From Polaribacter sp. SA4-12 (lineage in GTDB: Bacteria > Bacteroidota > Bacteroidia > Flavobacteriales > Flavobacteriaceae): a stretch of DNA of 64,000 nt. A program made the translations under genes and the position numbers. The notes beneath the pieces were generated by a model that saw nothing but the letters and a program-made list of their open reading frames with translations, made no database searches and had not been told where the DNA came from. Shown here piece after piece: positions 30,077 to 38,613 of this stretch. Position 1 is the first letter of the stretch. The number at the start of each line of letters is the position of its first letter. The stretch lies in NCBI RefSeq assembly GCF_002163675.1, contig NZ_CP019334.1:2151501-2215500 (forward strand). The letters are read 5' to 3'.

Positions 30077-31255
30077 ATGCTATTAAAAAGAAAAAAATTG
30101 ATAAAACTTCCTGAAATATTTTTAGAACAAAAGGTTCATCGAAGAAAACCACAACTTCTTCTTAAGTTTGAATACAACGATACTCTTATAGGTTTATTAA
30201 GAAAAACTGAAGGAGCATTATGGAGTAGTACATTAAAATCTTGGTATATACCAGACTCAAAAGAGAATTTAGATATCATTTTAAATACTTTTAAAGATAT
30301 TACGGCTATTAATACTAATAAGATTTCAAAAAAAGTAATTTTTAAAAGAAATCTAACAGAGGATCAGAAAAAACTATTAAATAATTTCTTCCTTTATCTA
30401 AGGGGAAAAAGATATAGCGAAAGTACTATACAGACTTATACCTTTTTTGTTGCAGATTTTGTTAATTTTCATACAGAAACTCCATTAACAGAACTTTCGA
30501 ATAGAGATGTAGAACTTTTTATTGAAAAAGTGTTTTTAGAACGAAAATATTCAGTTAGTACTCAAAGGCAATTTATTAGTGCATTAAAAATATTTATCGT
30601 TTTTCATCCGCACACAAAAATTAATAACTTAATATTAGAAAGACCAAAAAAGAATAGAAAACTGCCTAATGTTTTATCACAAGAAGAAGTTTTATCTATT
30701 ATTAGCGCTACACAGAACTTAAAACACAGAGCTATTATTGCTTTAATTTATTCTTGCGGGTTAAGAATTAGCGAACTAATTAATTTAAAATTAGTCGATT
30801 TTCATATTGAAAGAAAACAACTTATTGTAAAAAATGGAAAGGGAAGAAAAGATCGATATGTTAGTTTAGCAGATAGTTTTATTCCACTTTTATCTAACTA
30901 TTACCATTCCTATAAACCAGTTACTTATTTTGTAGAAGGGCAAAAAAAAGGAAAATACACAGCAGAGAGTGTTCGACAATTTTTAAGAAAGAGTTGTGCA
31001 AAAGCGCAAATAAAAAGAACGGTTACACCACATACATTAAGGCATAGTTATGCTACTCATTTATTAGAAAACGGAGTTGACATTAGATATATACAATCAT
31101 TATTAGGCCATGCAAAACCAGAAACAACAATGATTTACACACATGTGAAGCGAAAAGATTTAATGGAGATTCAAAACCCTTTAGATGTTGCTCTAAGAAA
31201 GATAAAAAGAATGGATAATGAAAAGGAAAAGTTTTTATTATCCGGGAGGATATAA
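30077..31255 (+). CDS. Tyrosine recombinase of the integron-like array
   Basis: A 392-residue tyrosine recombinase. Residues 1-95 form an extra N-terminal domain ('LLRKTEGALWSSTLKSWYIP'), then a SAM-like core-binding domain (about 96-190) and the catalytic domain. Catalytic residues are R230 (CGLRISEL), K255 (NGKGRKDR), H319 and R322 (TPHTLRHSY), H345 (LLGHAKPETT) and Y354 (MIYTHV). The run 'TTMIYTHV' and the later 'NPLD' recall integron integrases. The additional helix-bearing insertion that IntI proteins carry before the HxxR box is absent, so by length this region is Xer-like. It reads in the same direction as the cassettes, and its last codons overlap the attI-like site. It is the obvious candidate to move the cassettes; this is inferred from position. 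Confidence 0.88.
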   Translation: MLLKRKKLIKLPEIFLEQKVHRRKPQLLLKFEYNDTLIGLLRKTEGALWSSTLKSWYIPDSKENLDIILNTFKDITAINTNKISKKVIFKRNLTEDQKKLLNNFFLYLRGKRYSESTIQTYTFFVADFVNFHTETPLTELSNRDVELFIEKVFLERKYSVSTQRQFISALKIFIVFHPHTKINNLILERPKKNRKLPNVLSQEEVLSIISATQNLKHRAIIALIYSCGLRISELINLKLVDFHIERKQLIVKNGKGRKDRYVSLADSFIPLLSNYYHSYKPVTYFVEGQKKGKYTAESVRQFLRKSCAKAQIKRTVTPHTLRHSYATHLLENGVDIRYIQSLLGHAKPETTMIYTHVKRKDLMEIQNPLDVALRKIKRMDNEKEKFLLSGRI

Positions 31256-31295
31256 CCAAAATGCAATACTTTTGATTGCATATAACCAGTTGGGC
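31250..31295 (+). promoter_or_regulatory. attI-like primary recombination site
   Basis: Two direct repeats of ATATAACCA (31250-31258 and 31280-31288) bracket an inverted repeat ATGCAAT/ATTGCAT (31261-31267, 31275-31281). The second direct repeat abuts GTTGGGC (31289-31295), the left end of cassette 1. Canonical attI sites also carry accessory direct repeats upstream of the core that the integrase binds. The site overlaps the last two codons of the recombinase. No large attC-like hairpin is present here, as expected for attI. Confidence 0.65.
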
Positions 31296-31347
31296 ATAAT
31301 TTAAGAAACGATAAGTCTATTAAAGGAAATAACAGAAAGAAAAAAAT

Positions 31348-31836
31348 ATGAAAAATATAATTTTATTATTATTTACAATTTTAATTTACACGAATTCGGT
31401 TAAAAGTCAAAACAATCAAAATTTCAAAAACGACAATTGGGAACAAGAAATTAAAAGAGATGATTTTGGAGATTTCAAAAATTATTATTACACATACCTT
31501 GGAATAGATAAATTTAATGATGAAGATATTTTTATAAAAGTTGAAAAAGGAGCAATTGCAATATTTTCTGCAGAAAATTCTTCAACCTTTATTGGATTCA
31601 ATAAATATGAAGAACCATACAATTTAAAAATTAAAAAAGGAAACAGTATTTATAATGCAAAAACTGGTTTTGTTAGCAAAACTGAAAAAAAACCATTACT
31701 TTTTGGAACGAGTTCAAACTTATACCGACTAATAACAAATGGAAATGGGCAAGCTTTATCTATCGTAATATATAATAACGAAGGAAAAAAAATCAACTCT
31801 TTTGATGTCTTTCCTTTTTCACCTATTTTTAAATAA
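31348..31836 (+). CDS. Cassette 1: exported protein of unknown function
   Basis: A 162-residue protein with a signal peptide (MKNIILLLFTILIYTNSVKSQ). The rest is rich in beta-type residues, Lys and Asn ('YYYTYLGIDKFNDEDIFIKV'), and has no motif I recognise. It is the first gene after the attI-like site, the best-expressed position if a promoter lies in or before attI. A second small gene follows after 17 bases in the same cassette, so the two may work together. Confidence 0.7.
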   Translation: MKNIILLLFTILIYTNSVKSQNNQNFKNDNWEQEIKRDDFGDFKNYYYTYLGIDKFNDEDIFIKVEKGAIAIFSAENSSTFIGFNKYEEPYNLKIKKGNSIYNAKTGFVSKTEKKPLLFGTSSNLYRLITNGNGQALSIVIYNNEGKKINSFDVFPFSPIFK

Positions 31837-31853
31837 AATTAGACTTTAAAATA

Positions 31854-32201
31854 ATGAATGAAATAAATGAATTACCATATTATCCCAGATTTATTTTTAA
31901 CATTTCAAATGGCAATTGTTTCTCAACTGCTGATTTGGAAGTTTTAAATAATATTAAAGAAAAAGGAAGAAAAGGTAAAATAAACAATTTCAAAAAAGGA
32001 CAAATAATTTCTATTTCTGAAATAAATGAAAACGCCGAAAATATCGTTAAAACTTATAAAGTATTAGAAATAGAAATTGGTGAAATTAAATATGAAATAG
32101 ATGAAAAAAAATATGGAATAAATTTAAACGACTGCGAAAATAGCGGAAAAGACAAAATTTGGTTAATGGAGATTTTTATAAAATTGGAATTGATAGAATA
32201 A
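31854..32201 (+). CDS. Cassette 1: small cytosolic protein of unknown function
   Basis: A 115-residue protein without a signal peptide ('MNEINELPYYPRFIFNISNG'). It has an 'SEINENAENIVKTYKVLEIEIGE' beta-strand-like stretch and an acidic C terminus. No family is recognised. It stops 8 bases before site 1, as is usual for cassette genes, and shares the cassette with an exported protein. Confidence 0.7.
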   Translation: MNEINELPYYPRFIFNISNGNCFSTADLEVLNNIKEKGRKGKINNFKKGQIISISEINENAENIVKTYKVLEIEIGEIKYEIDEKKYGINLNDCENSGKDKIWLMEIFIKLELIE

Positions 32202-32208
32202 AAACTAT

Positions 32209-32341
32209 GCCCAACACCGTATAGTAAAAATTGCTAAATTAGTGCTTTACAAAACTAGTCGCATTTTTGTAAACGTCCATTTTCCTTCGGAAAATAGCCG
32301 TTCACTTAAAACGCAACTTTCAATATACAACCACGTTGGCA
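32209..32341 (+). repeat. attC-like site 1
   Basis: It runs from the closing end of cassette 1 (GCCCAAC) to the opening of cassette 2 (GTTGGCA). The apical hairpin is ATTTTCC-TTC-GGAAAAT. Arms GTATAGTAAAAATTGC and GTATATTGAAAGTTGC (right arm as reverse complement) differ by A/G at arm positions 8 and 12. Confidence 0.85.
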
Positions 32342-32364
32342 ATAATTAACCAATAGAAATAAAA

Positions 32365-33018
32365 ATGAGAAAAGATTTTTCAAAGATTAAACTTTATAAG
32401 AATTCTGAATTATACTCTAAAGAATGGGAAATATCCATAAAATTGGAGGCATTAACTGAAATGATTAAATATGATAATAAATCAATATTAAACATAAAGT
32501 CCAATTTTGAAATTTTTAAGAATAAAATAAAATCTCAAAGTATAGATAATAAAGAAATTGAACAAGCTGAAGATTATTTAATTGATAGAGAATTAATAGT
32601 TAAAGATTTAGAATCGCATAAAAGATATTCTTCTTGTTTATTAATATTCTCTGTTTTAGAAAATATCTTGTCAGATTTATGCAACAATCCGAATATTAAT
32701 TATTTAAAACATAAAAATGAGTATAAAGGAAAAGATGATTTTGTTATTTACAAAAAATTACTGAAAGAAAAATATAGTATAAGTTTTAAAAATTCAGAAC
32801 CTAACTTTACGAAAATTAAACAACAGAAAATAATAAGAAACTATATTGCTCATAAAGGAGGAATAGTAGATGAAAAAATTAAAAGTATAACTTTAAATAA
32901 AGAAGTATTAATTAAAGGAAACAAAATAGAGATAACTGAAAATTTCTTACTTTATTTAATGAAAGAAACAAAAGAATTACTAAAAAAAATATTATGGGAA
33001 ATAGACAAAAAATTGTAA
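32365..33018 (+). CDS. Cassette 2: HEPN-like protein
   Basis: A 217-residue, mostly helical protein. Near the C terminus 'IIRNYIAHKGG' has the R-x4-H spacing of the HEPN RNase active site, in a helix after 'SCLLIFSVLENILSDLC', where HEPN proteins also have a conserved helix. HEPN domains occur in toxins and abortive-infection systems. No antitoxin is seen; the partner gene in this cassette is a lipoprotein whose start overlaps this gene by 25 bases. The HEPN call rests on one motif and overall helicity. Confidence 0.6.
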   Translation: MRKDFSKIKLYKNSELYSKEWEISIKLEALTEMIKYDNKSILNIKSNFEIFKNKIKSQSIDNKEIEQAEDYLIDRELIVKDLESHKRYSSCLLIFSVLENILSDLCNNPNINYLKHKNEYKGKDDFVIYKKLLKEKYSISFKNSEPNFTKIKQQKIIRNYIAHKGGIVDEKIKSITLNKEVLIKGNKIEITENFLLYLMKETKELLKKILWEIDKKL

Positions 33019-33476
33019 ACACTTTTTATTCAATAATTTTCTTAACAATTATAGCATTGCTATATAGCTGTAGTTCAGAAGATGAAATTAGGGAAAAAAA
33101 CAAATATGAAATTACAGTTGAAGTTGAATTTGAACAAATTGGTTTTATTTTAGAGTTAAGTTATATAAACGACTTAAAACAAAATAAACAAGTTTATCAG
33201 TTTCAAAATTCGACTAAAGACGACAAAATAAATGATATAAATACACACTATGAAGCTAATGAAAGAATTGGTGTATATCTTGGAAACTTATCAAATAACC
33301 CAACGAAAAAAATAAAAATTAAAATTAAAAATTTGACTACAAATAGAATTAAAGCTGAAACAATCATAACAAAACCATTAACCAAAGGAAATGATAGTGG
33401 ATTTCTTTTTTTCTACTATAACATTAGAAAAGATAAAGTTATTGAAGTGTTTGGAAAAAACAGTGAATTTTTTTAA
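32994..33476 (+). CDS. Cassette 2: lipoprotein
   Basis: A 160-residue lipoprotein: a hydrophobic segment followed by the lipobox 'LLYSCSSED' with the acidic residues that often follow the cysteine in Bacteroidota surface lipoproteins. The mature part is Lys- and Asn-rich and probably beta-structured. Its ATG at 32994 lies inside the end of the HEPN-like gene in another frame, so translation may be coupled. The function is unknown. Confidence 0.7.
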   Translation: MGNRQKIVNTFYSIIFLTIIALLYSCSSEDEIREKNKYEITVEVEFEQIGFILELSYINDLKQNKQVYQFQNSTKDDKINDINTHYEANERIGVYLGNLSNNPTKKIKIKIKNLTTNRIKAETIITKPLTKGNDSGFLFFYYNIRKDKVIEVFGKNSEFF

Positions 33477-33483
33477 AAACTAT

Positions 33484-33617
33484 TGCCAACACCGTGTAAA
33501 AAAAATTGCTGGTAAAAGCCTACTTACGAAAATCCTCGCGGATTTTCTTGGTTCGTGTTTTATTTACTAACTTAAGTGCTTAAACCACGCAACTTTCCTT
33601 ACACAACAACGTTGTAC
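33484..33617 (+). repeat. attC-like site 2
   Basis: Between cassettes 2 (end TGCCAAC) and 3 (start GTTGTAC). The apical hairpin is GAAAATCC-TCGC-GGATTTTC, a compensated version of that in site 11. The arms differ by A/G at arm positions 7, 8 and 12. Confidence 0.87.
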
Positions 33618-33662
33618 ACAATTCGAGGAAAATCCAAAAACCATTGAAATTCATCTAATAAA

Positions 33663-34409
33663 ATGAGAAATTATAGAAAATCTTATCAGAATAAAAAGTG
33701 GTTTGATTTTTCTACAAAAGTAAAATTAAGAGATGGAAATAAATGTCTGAAATGCGGACGAAACGAATCTGAAGTTATTTTACAAACTCATCATAAAAAT
33801 TACAAACCGAATTTTAAACCTTGGGACTATGCTTTAAGTGATTGCATAACTCTTTGTAAAGGCTGTCATTCAAGAGAACACGGATTAGTAGAACCTGATA
33901 GCGGATGGACTTTAATTTCAATTGGAGATTTGGGTGGTTTAGATGGAATTTGCGAAAGAAAAGGTTGCGGAAAAGAAATTAGATATGAACATTTAACTTA
34001 TCATCCAGAATGGGGAGAAAAAATTGTTGGAAGCACTTGCATTGAATATTTGACAAGACAAGACCAATTTTTAAGTAATGAAGTTTTAAAAATTTTTAGA
34101 AAAATAAGTGATTTTATTAATAAATCTTATTGGGAAGAAAGTTTAACTAAAAAAGGAAATACATATTTATTCACTACACATTCTCACAGTCAAATTAGAA
34201 TATATGGAAAAGAGAATTATTATTCTTTTCAAATTTTATTAAAAAACAAAGGAGAAAAGTGGTTTGTTTTTAAAGAATTTGTAAAAGTCAAAAAAGGAAA
34301 AAATTTAGAGCAAGTTAAAGAACTCGGATTTATAGTTTTGAAGGGTTTATTAACTGAAAATAAAAAAGAAAAAGAACTACTTCGGAATATTTATTCGAGA
34401 ATACGTTGA
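33663..34409 (+). CDS. Cassette 3: HNH endonuclease
   Basis: A 248-residue protein. The N-terminal HNH domain (residues 15-80) shows 'LRDGNKCLKCGRNESEV', 'QTHHKNYKP' and 'ITLCKGCHSREHG': two CxxC zinc knuckles around the His-His pair. A second cysteine pair ('GICERKGCGKE', 'VGSTCIEYL') follows near residue 105-140. The C-terminal 100 residues are Lys-rich with no known motif. HNH nucleases are common in defence and mobile DNA; a target cannot be read from the sequence. It is the only gene in its cassette. Confidence 0.82.
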   Translation: MRNYRKSYQNKKWFDFSTKVKLRDGNKCLKCGRNESEVILQTHHKNYKPNFKPWDYALSDCITLCKGCHSREHGLVEPDSGWTLISIGDLGGLDGICERKGCGKEIRYEHLTYHPEWGEKIVGSTCIEYLTRQDQFLSNEVLKIFRKISDFINKSYWEESLTKKGNTYLFTTHSHSQIRIYGKENYYSFQILLKNKGEKWFVFKEFVKVKKGKNLEQVKELGFIVLKGLLTENKKEKELLRNIYSRIR

Positions 34410-34422
34410 AAAAAAGAACTGT

Positions 34423-34555
34423 GTACAACACCGTATAAACTTTATTGCTAATTATAGCTCACTTGGGAAATTCCTCCGGAATTTCGCCGTTCGTGTTTTA
34501 TTTATTAAATTCACTGCTTAAACAACGCAACAAAGCTTATACAACAACGTTGTAA
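34423..34555 (+). repeat. attC-like site 3
   Basis: Between cassettes 3 (GTACAAC) and 4 (GTTGTAA). The apical hairpin is GAAATTCC-TCC-GGAATTTC. It is almost identical to sites 5, 15 and 16 except at the outer, cassette-specific bases. A/G differences lie at arm positions 7 and 12. Confidence 0.9.
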
Positions 34556-34560
34556 CCAAT

Positions 34561-35055
34561 ATGAGAAAAACTGTAACTAAAAGAAAATGGAGGGTTAATT
34601 TGGTTGTTTCATACCAAAATCAAAAGATTGCGGAAATTAATAGAAATAGCGTTTCTGAATTTCTAAAAAACATATCCTCGATTTACAAACTTGACTATGC
34701 AATCTCTGAAAATTATCAATTCAATTATGATAAAGAATTTGAAATTGAGCATAGTAAAACGGAATGTGATATTTTCTATTTTCGCTCTAATAAAAATACT
34801 CGGATTAATGCAAAGGAATTGAGAACGACAATTGACAGTTTGTTTCCTTACACTTATGGAGCTTATTATGATGGAGTGGAATTTTTCACACAAATGACAA
34901 AGGCATTAAAGGAATATCCTTTTCCAAAAGAATTTTATAGACCTTTAAAATATCCTTATGTGGAATTTTATAATGGTTCGGAAATGAAGCTGATGATTCC
35001 TTATGAAAAAGTGATGGAAGTTATTGAAAAGGAACAAAATTTTACAATGAATTAA
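34561..35055 (+). CDS. Cassette 4: protein of unknown function
   Basis: A 164-residue cytosolic protein starting only 6 bases after site 3, so it has almost no untranslated leader of its own. The sequence ('VNLVVSYQNQKIAEINRNSV', 'FFTQMTKALKEYPFPKEFY') suggests a mixed alpha/beta fold. No family is recognised. It is the only gene in the cassette and stops 14 bases before site 4. Confidence 0.65.
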   Translation: MRKTVTKRKWRVNLVVSYQNQKIAEINRNSVSEFLKNISSIYKLDYAISENYQFNYDKEFEIEHSKTECDIFYFRSNKNTRINAKELRTTIDSLFPYTYGAYYDGVEFFTQMTKALKEYPFPKEFYRPLKYPYVEFYNGSEMKLMIPYEKVMEVIEKEQNFTMN

Positions 35056-35068
35056 AAAAAAATACTGG

Positions 35069-35200
35069 TTACAACACCGTATAAAAATAATGCGGTAGTT
35101 AGTGCTTAATCAAAGGGCAGTGCGTTTTGCTAGCTTCTGATTTTCCTTCGGAAAATCCTCGCACACAAAACCGCACTATTCTTATACAATCACGTTACCC
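35069..35200 (+). repeat. attC-like site 4
   Basis: Between cassettes 4 (TTACAAC) and 5 (GTTACCC). The arms are GTATAAAAATAATGCGG and GTATAAGAATAGTGCGG, with A/G only at positions 7 and 12. The apical hairpin is GATTTTCC-TTC-GGAAAATC. The outer bases diverge from other sites, yet the pattern is kept. Confidence 0.87.
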
Positions 35201-35210
35201 AACATAAAAA

Positions 35211-36218
35211 ATGACAAACAGAGAAATTGAATCTGCCAAACTCTTTACTAAATGTAAAAAAAAGGGTATTTCAAGTATAGATATATGTTATCATCCAAAA
35301 TGTACAGAAAAATCTATAAATTCTCATATACTTCAGAAAAATGGAATTTTATCAAAAATAGCTACAGATAGACATCTTTATGAATTAAAAATCAACAGTT
35401 TTAAAGAAACAAAAATGCAATTCAAAAGAACTGGAATCAATGATATTTTTTCTTTTAATTGTTTTTGTAAAAAACACGATACTGAATTATTTAAAAAAAT
35501 AGAAAACAATAAAATTGATTTTGATGATTATGAATCTTGTTTACTTTTTACTTTAAGAACAATTTATAATGAAATTTGGAGAAAAGAAGTAAATATTAAA
35601 ATGTTTGATTGTCTATTACAAGAAAACCCTTTTCAATTTAATAACCCCTACTTCCTTGAATATGTGAGGCAGGAAAAATTAGGTTTAAAGGACCTAAAAC
35701 TTACAGAATCTGAAATATGGAAAGATCTTGACAAAGGCACAGAATCTTATGTTTTTGAAAATAGGAAAATGACTAAAATTGATTTATGTTTATCAGCATT
35801 TTACAACTATGAAACAACTGAGGAATTACATAAATATCGTATAAAATTCGGAAAAGATATGGAACGAGTTTCTGAAATATTTATTAATATATTTCCATAT
35901 GAAGACAAATCAATTCTTTTATCCGGTTACAATAAAAAAAATGAATCAAAAGTAAAAGGTTATTTTAATACTTTCTTTAAAGAAAATGAGAAAAGAGTAC
36001 AAAGAAAACTAACCAATTTAATGCTATTTCAATGTGAAACTTGGGTAGTTTCTGAATATTTATATAACACCAAAATAAAAGGAATTGAAAAAATCTTTGC
36101 TAATGGAGTTAAACTTTCTTGCAATAACCCAAATGAAAGACAAACTTTTGACTTAAATATCTACAAAGATAGTTTTAAGAAAGATTATGAAAAATGGAAT
36201 AAAAAATACGTTGGGTAA
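35211..36218 (+). CDS. Cassette 5: zinc-finger-like protein of unknown function
   Basis: A 335-residue protein. Its N-terminal part has 'CYHPKCTEKSINSHILQKNG' and later 'FNCFCKKHDTELFKKIE', a paired Cys/His arrangement that looks like a treble-clef or HNH-related zinc domain. I have the impression of an uncharacterised defence-associated family but cannot name it. The remainder is helical. The last codons and the TAA stop (36216-36218) lie inside attC-like site 5, so the site supplies the C terminus. Confidence 0.65.
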   Translation: MTNREIESAKLFTKCKKKGISSIDICYHPKCTEKSINSHILQKNGILSKIATDRHLYELKINSFKETKMQFKRTGINDIFSFNCFCKKHDTELFKKIENNKIDFDDYESCLLFTLRTIYNEIWRKEVNIKMFDCLLQENPFQFNNPYFLEYVRQEKLGLKDLKLTESEIWKDLDKGTESYVFENRKMTKIDLCLSAFYNYETTEELHKYRIKFGKDMERVSEIFINIFPYEDKSILLSGYNKKNESKVKGYFNTFFKENEKRVQRKLTNLMLFQCETWVVSEYLYNTKIKGIEKIFANGVKLSCNNPNERQTFDLNIYKDSFKKDYEKWNKKYVG

Positions 36219-36345
36219 CACCGTATAAACTTTATTGCTGGTTTTGGCTCACTTGGGAAATTCCTTCGGAATTTCGCCGTTCGTGTTTTATTTATTAAAT
36301 TCACTGCTTAAACAACGCAACAAAGCTTATACAACAACGTTGGGC
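36213..36345 (+). repeat. attC-like site 5
   Basis: Between cassettes 5 (GGGTAAC) and 6 (GTTGGGC). The apical hairpin is GAAATTCC-TTC-GGAATTTC. It belongs to the near-identical group 3/5/15/16 and carries the stop codon of the cassette 5 gene in its left arm. Confidence 0.9.
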
Positions 36346-36374
36346 ACAATTTCAGAAAAACAAAAAAATTCAGA

Positions 36375-37433
36375 ATGAAAGGAGAGTTGAGTTATATTTT
36401 TGGAATTAAGAAAGTTTTTGTAATCGGAGCCGGATTTTCGTTTCCTGCAGGAATGCCTCTAACAAATGGATTATTAATTTTAATTCATAAAAAGGCATCT
36501 GAAAAAGATTATTTTGACTCAAATGGCAAAGTCAAAATGGGACAAGCCGAAGTTCTATTAAATAAACTTCAATATTATTATCCAAAGGAAGACATTTCCC
36601 ACGAAAAAATAATGAATGGAGAAATGAACCAAATTAACTTGGAAGAATTTCTTTCTTTTGTAGCTGCAGAATCTACATTTTTAAGTACAGGAGAAAAGTT
36701 TAACGAACACGGAAGTAAATTTTTAGCCTTTATGAAACAATGGCTTGGAGAAGTTATATATGAAGAACAATTAAAAATACTTAATAAAATTCCAGAGTTT
36801 TATAAAAGTTTCATAGAAAAAATAAAAGATTCTTTAATAATAACATTCAATTGGGATACTCTATTAGAACATCTGTTTGATTTTCAAAATATCAAATATA
36901 GAAATCAATTAAATTTAGATGATGATAACTTTAAAGAACGAAAAAAAAGTATTCCTTTATTAAAATTACACGGTTCAATTGATTGGTTTAGCTCGATAAA
37001 AGAGCAATCATCTACTAATAATTTTGAAAGTTTAGGTTACGGTTTTGAAAAAATCAATAAGTATAAAGGAAATTTAAAAAATCAATATAACAAATATAAA
37101 TCTCCTTGGATAATTATTCCAAATTATGACAAACTCAACCAATTAAAGGATTACGGAGAACTTTGGGAAACTCCTGAAAGATATTTCGATGATAAGTTGG
37201 AAATTATTTTCATTGGATTTAGCTTTAGAAAAGATGATTTTCACACAAGAGCATTTATGTACCCAAAGCTTGTAAGAGGATCAAAAACTGGACAATACAA
37301 TGTTAAAGTTGTAGATTTTGCTGAAAATGAAACTTCAGAAAAAAACATTAGAGATAGATTTGACGGAATCGAAAACTGTCAATTTTGGTATAATGGATTT
37401 AGTGAAGAATCTTTGAATTTTATATTTGATTAA
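36375..37433 (+). CDS. Cassette 6: SIR2-like domain protein
   Basis: A 352-residue protein of the SIR2-like superfamily. 'VFVIGAGFSFPAGMPLTNGL' near residues 14-33 is the NAD-binding GAG loop. 'LIITFNWDTLLEHLF' (about residue 155) has the catalytic Asn-x-Asp, and 'LLKLHGSIDWF' (about 195) the catalytic His. The C terminus has 'IIFIGFSFRKDDFHTRAF'. In phage defence (Thoeris, DSR, SIR2-Ago and relatives) such proteins destroy NAD+ after infection. This protein has no other recognisable domain and is alone in its cassette, so it could be a one-gene system. The role is inferred from the family. Confidence 0.85.
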   Translation: MKGELSYIFGIKKVFVIGAGFSFPAGMPLTNGLLILIHKKASEKDYFDSNGKVKMGQAEVLLNKLQYYYPKEDISHEKIMNGEMNQINLEEFLSFVAAESTFLSTGEKFNEHGSKFLAFMKQWLGEVIYEEQLKILNKIPEFYKSFIEKIKDSLIITFNWDTLLEHLFDFQNIKYRNQLNLDDDNFKERKKSIPLLKLHGSIDWFSSIKEQSSTNNFESLGYGFEKINKYKGNLKNQYNKYKSPWIIIPNYDKLNQLKDYGELWETPERYFDDKLEIIFIGFSFRKDDFHTRAFMYPKLVRGSKTGQYNVKVVDFAENETSEKNIRDRFDGIENCQFWYNGFSEESLNFIFD

Positions 37434-37441
37434 ACAACTGT

Positions 37442-37571
37442 GCCCAACACCTCATATAATTTATGCTTACATTCGAACTAACATTAACGACAAACATTCA
37501 ACAAACGATTTGCTACGTCCGAAAAATCTCCGATTTTCCAGCCGCACAAATCATATAAAAACTCGTTGTGT
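37442..37571 (+). repeat. attC-like site 6
   Basis: Between cassettes 6 (GCCCAAC) and 7 (GTTGTGT). A diverged member: the left spacer is ACCTC and the inner sequence differs. The arm core ATATAATTTATGC against ATATGATTTGTGC keeps the two A/G positions five bases apart. The apical hairpin is AAAATC-TCC-GATTTT. Confidence 0.8.
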
Positions 37572-37574
37572 GTA

Positions 37575-38450
37575 ATGCAAGAAAACACTTTGGATAAAAT
37601 ATCAAAATTGGCAGGAATGAATTCAAAACTGATTGAAATGGCTAAAATTGCCGACAGATTTGCGTTGCCCGAAAGTGTCCAGCGAATGATTGACACACAA
37701 AATAAATTCAAAGCCTTACTTCCAAAAATAGAAATACCAACTTATAATTTTCCAAAGTTTGATATTCCAGAGTTTAAGCCATTTCTAAATTCTGAACTAC
37801 TTGAGAGTTTAAGGAAAATTGGAAATATTGGCGAACGATTAAAAAACAATCCTGAATTACAATTTGGATTTATAACTGACCTTGAAATTCTGAATTTAAA
37901 ATCAGCAGAAGAATTTAAAGAAAGTTTAGTTACCAATTTGACTGATGAAGATATAAAAGACAAAGAAGAAATTTTAACCGAAAATCTTGTGCCATATTTG
38001 GAAGAACTTGGACTTGAAAATCTATGGTATGGAGCTAATCACGCACTAGAAAACGACTCAAATCCTGATCGATTAAGACATTGCTTAATTTCTTTACGCA
38101 CAATTTTAGAATATTTAATTGATGACATTCTCGCACCAATTGAGAAATTGAAAGATGCGGAAATGTTTGAGAAAGAGTTTAAGAAATATAAAAACGGAAA
38201 ACAAAAACTAATTCACATACGAATTAAAAGAGAGCAGAAAATTGAGTTTTTTACATCTCAATTTGAATATGGAATGTTGGAAGATTTTACCAAAAATGAG
38301 ATAAAATATGTTTGTGACTGCTATTCGATTTTATGCAATGTTCATCAACCAAATGTAGGAATTACAGAAAATCAAGTTAGAAGTTTAAAAGTAAAAACAG
38401 GAATTACGATTTGGTTATTAGCATATTTAAATGAGGTAATTAATGAATAA
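37575..38450 (+). CDS. Cassette 7: helical protein of unknown function
   Basis: An ATG at 37575 gives 291 residues. The N-terminal third is helical and Lys/Glu-rich. The C-terminal half ('RLRHCLISLRTILEYLIDDIL', 'RIKREQKIEFF', 'TGITIWLLAYLNEVI') is a helical bundle of the type seen in HEPN-like and other abortive-infection proteins, but the defining R-x4-6-H motif is not clear. It is the only gene in its cassette and begins 4 bases after site 6. Calling it a defence gene would be speculation. Confidence 0.65.
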   Translation: MQENTLDKISKLAGMNSKLIEMAKIADRFALPESVQRMIDTQNKFKALLPKIEIPTYNFPKFDIPEFKPFLNSELLESLRKIGNIGERLKNNPELQFGFITDLEILNLKSAEEFKESLVTNLTDEDIKDKEEILTENLVPYLEELGLENLWYGANHALENDSNPDRLRHCLISLRTILEYLIDDILAPIEKLKDAEMFEKEFKKYKNGKQKLIHIRIKREQKIEFFTSQFEYGMLEDFTKNEIKYVCDCYSILCNVHQPNVGITENQVRSLKVKTGITIWLLAYLNEVINE

Positions 38451-38458
38451 AGCACTAC

Positions 38459-38591
38459 ACACAACAATGTATAACCGCAATTACGGCGGATTCGACTACG
38501 TCCGAATCCACTCGGAATTGCTAACGTCAGTTCTTAACCGAAAATTATTAACTTTAAAACCGTAACTGACGGTTATACGAGACCGTTGTGG
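38459..38591 (+). repeat. attC-like site 7
   Basis: Between cassettes 7 (ACACAAC) and 8 (GTTGTGG). The most diverged site: arms GTATAACCG(C) and CGGTTATAC with one bulge, then CAATTACG against CAGTTACG, which retains the invariant A/G. The apical hairpin is GGATTCG-8 bases-CGAATCC. It still obeys the cassette end-matching rule. Confidence 0.78.
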
Positions 38592-38613
38592 CACATTAAA
38601 AAAAAATTGAACT

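Noticed and set aside
37566..37574. TTG start of the cassette 7 gene at the core itself
   Set aside because: An in-frame ATG three codons later lies outside the recombination core and is a better start.
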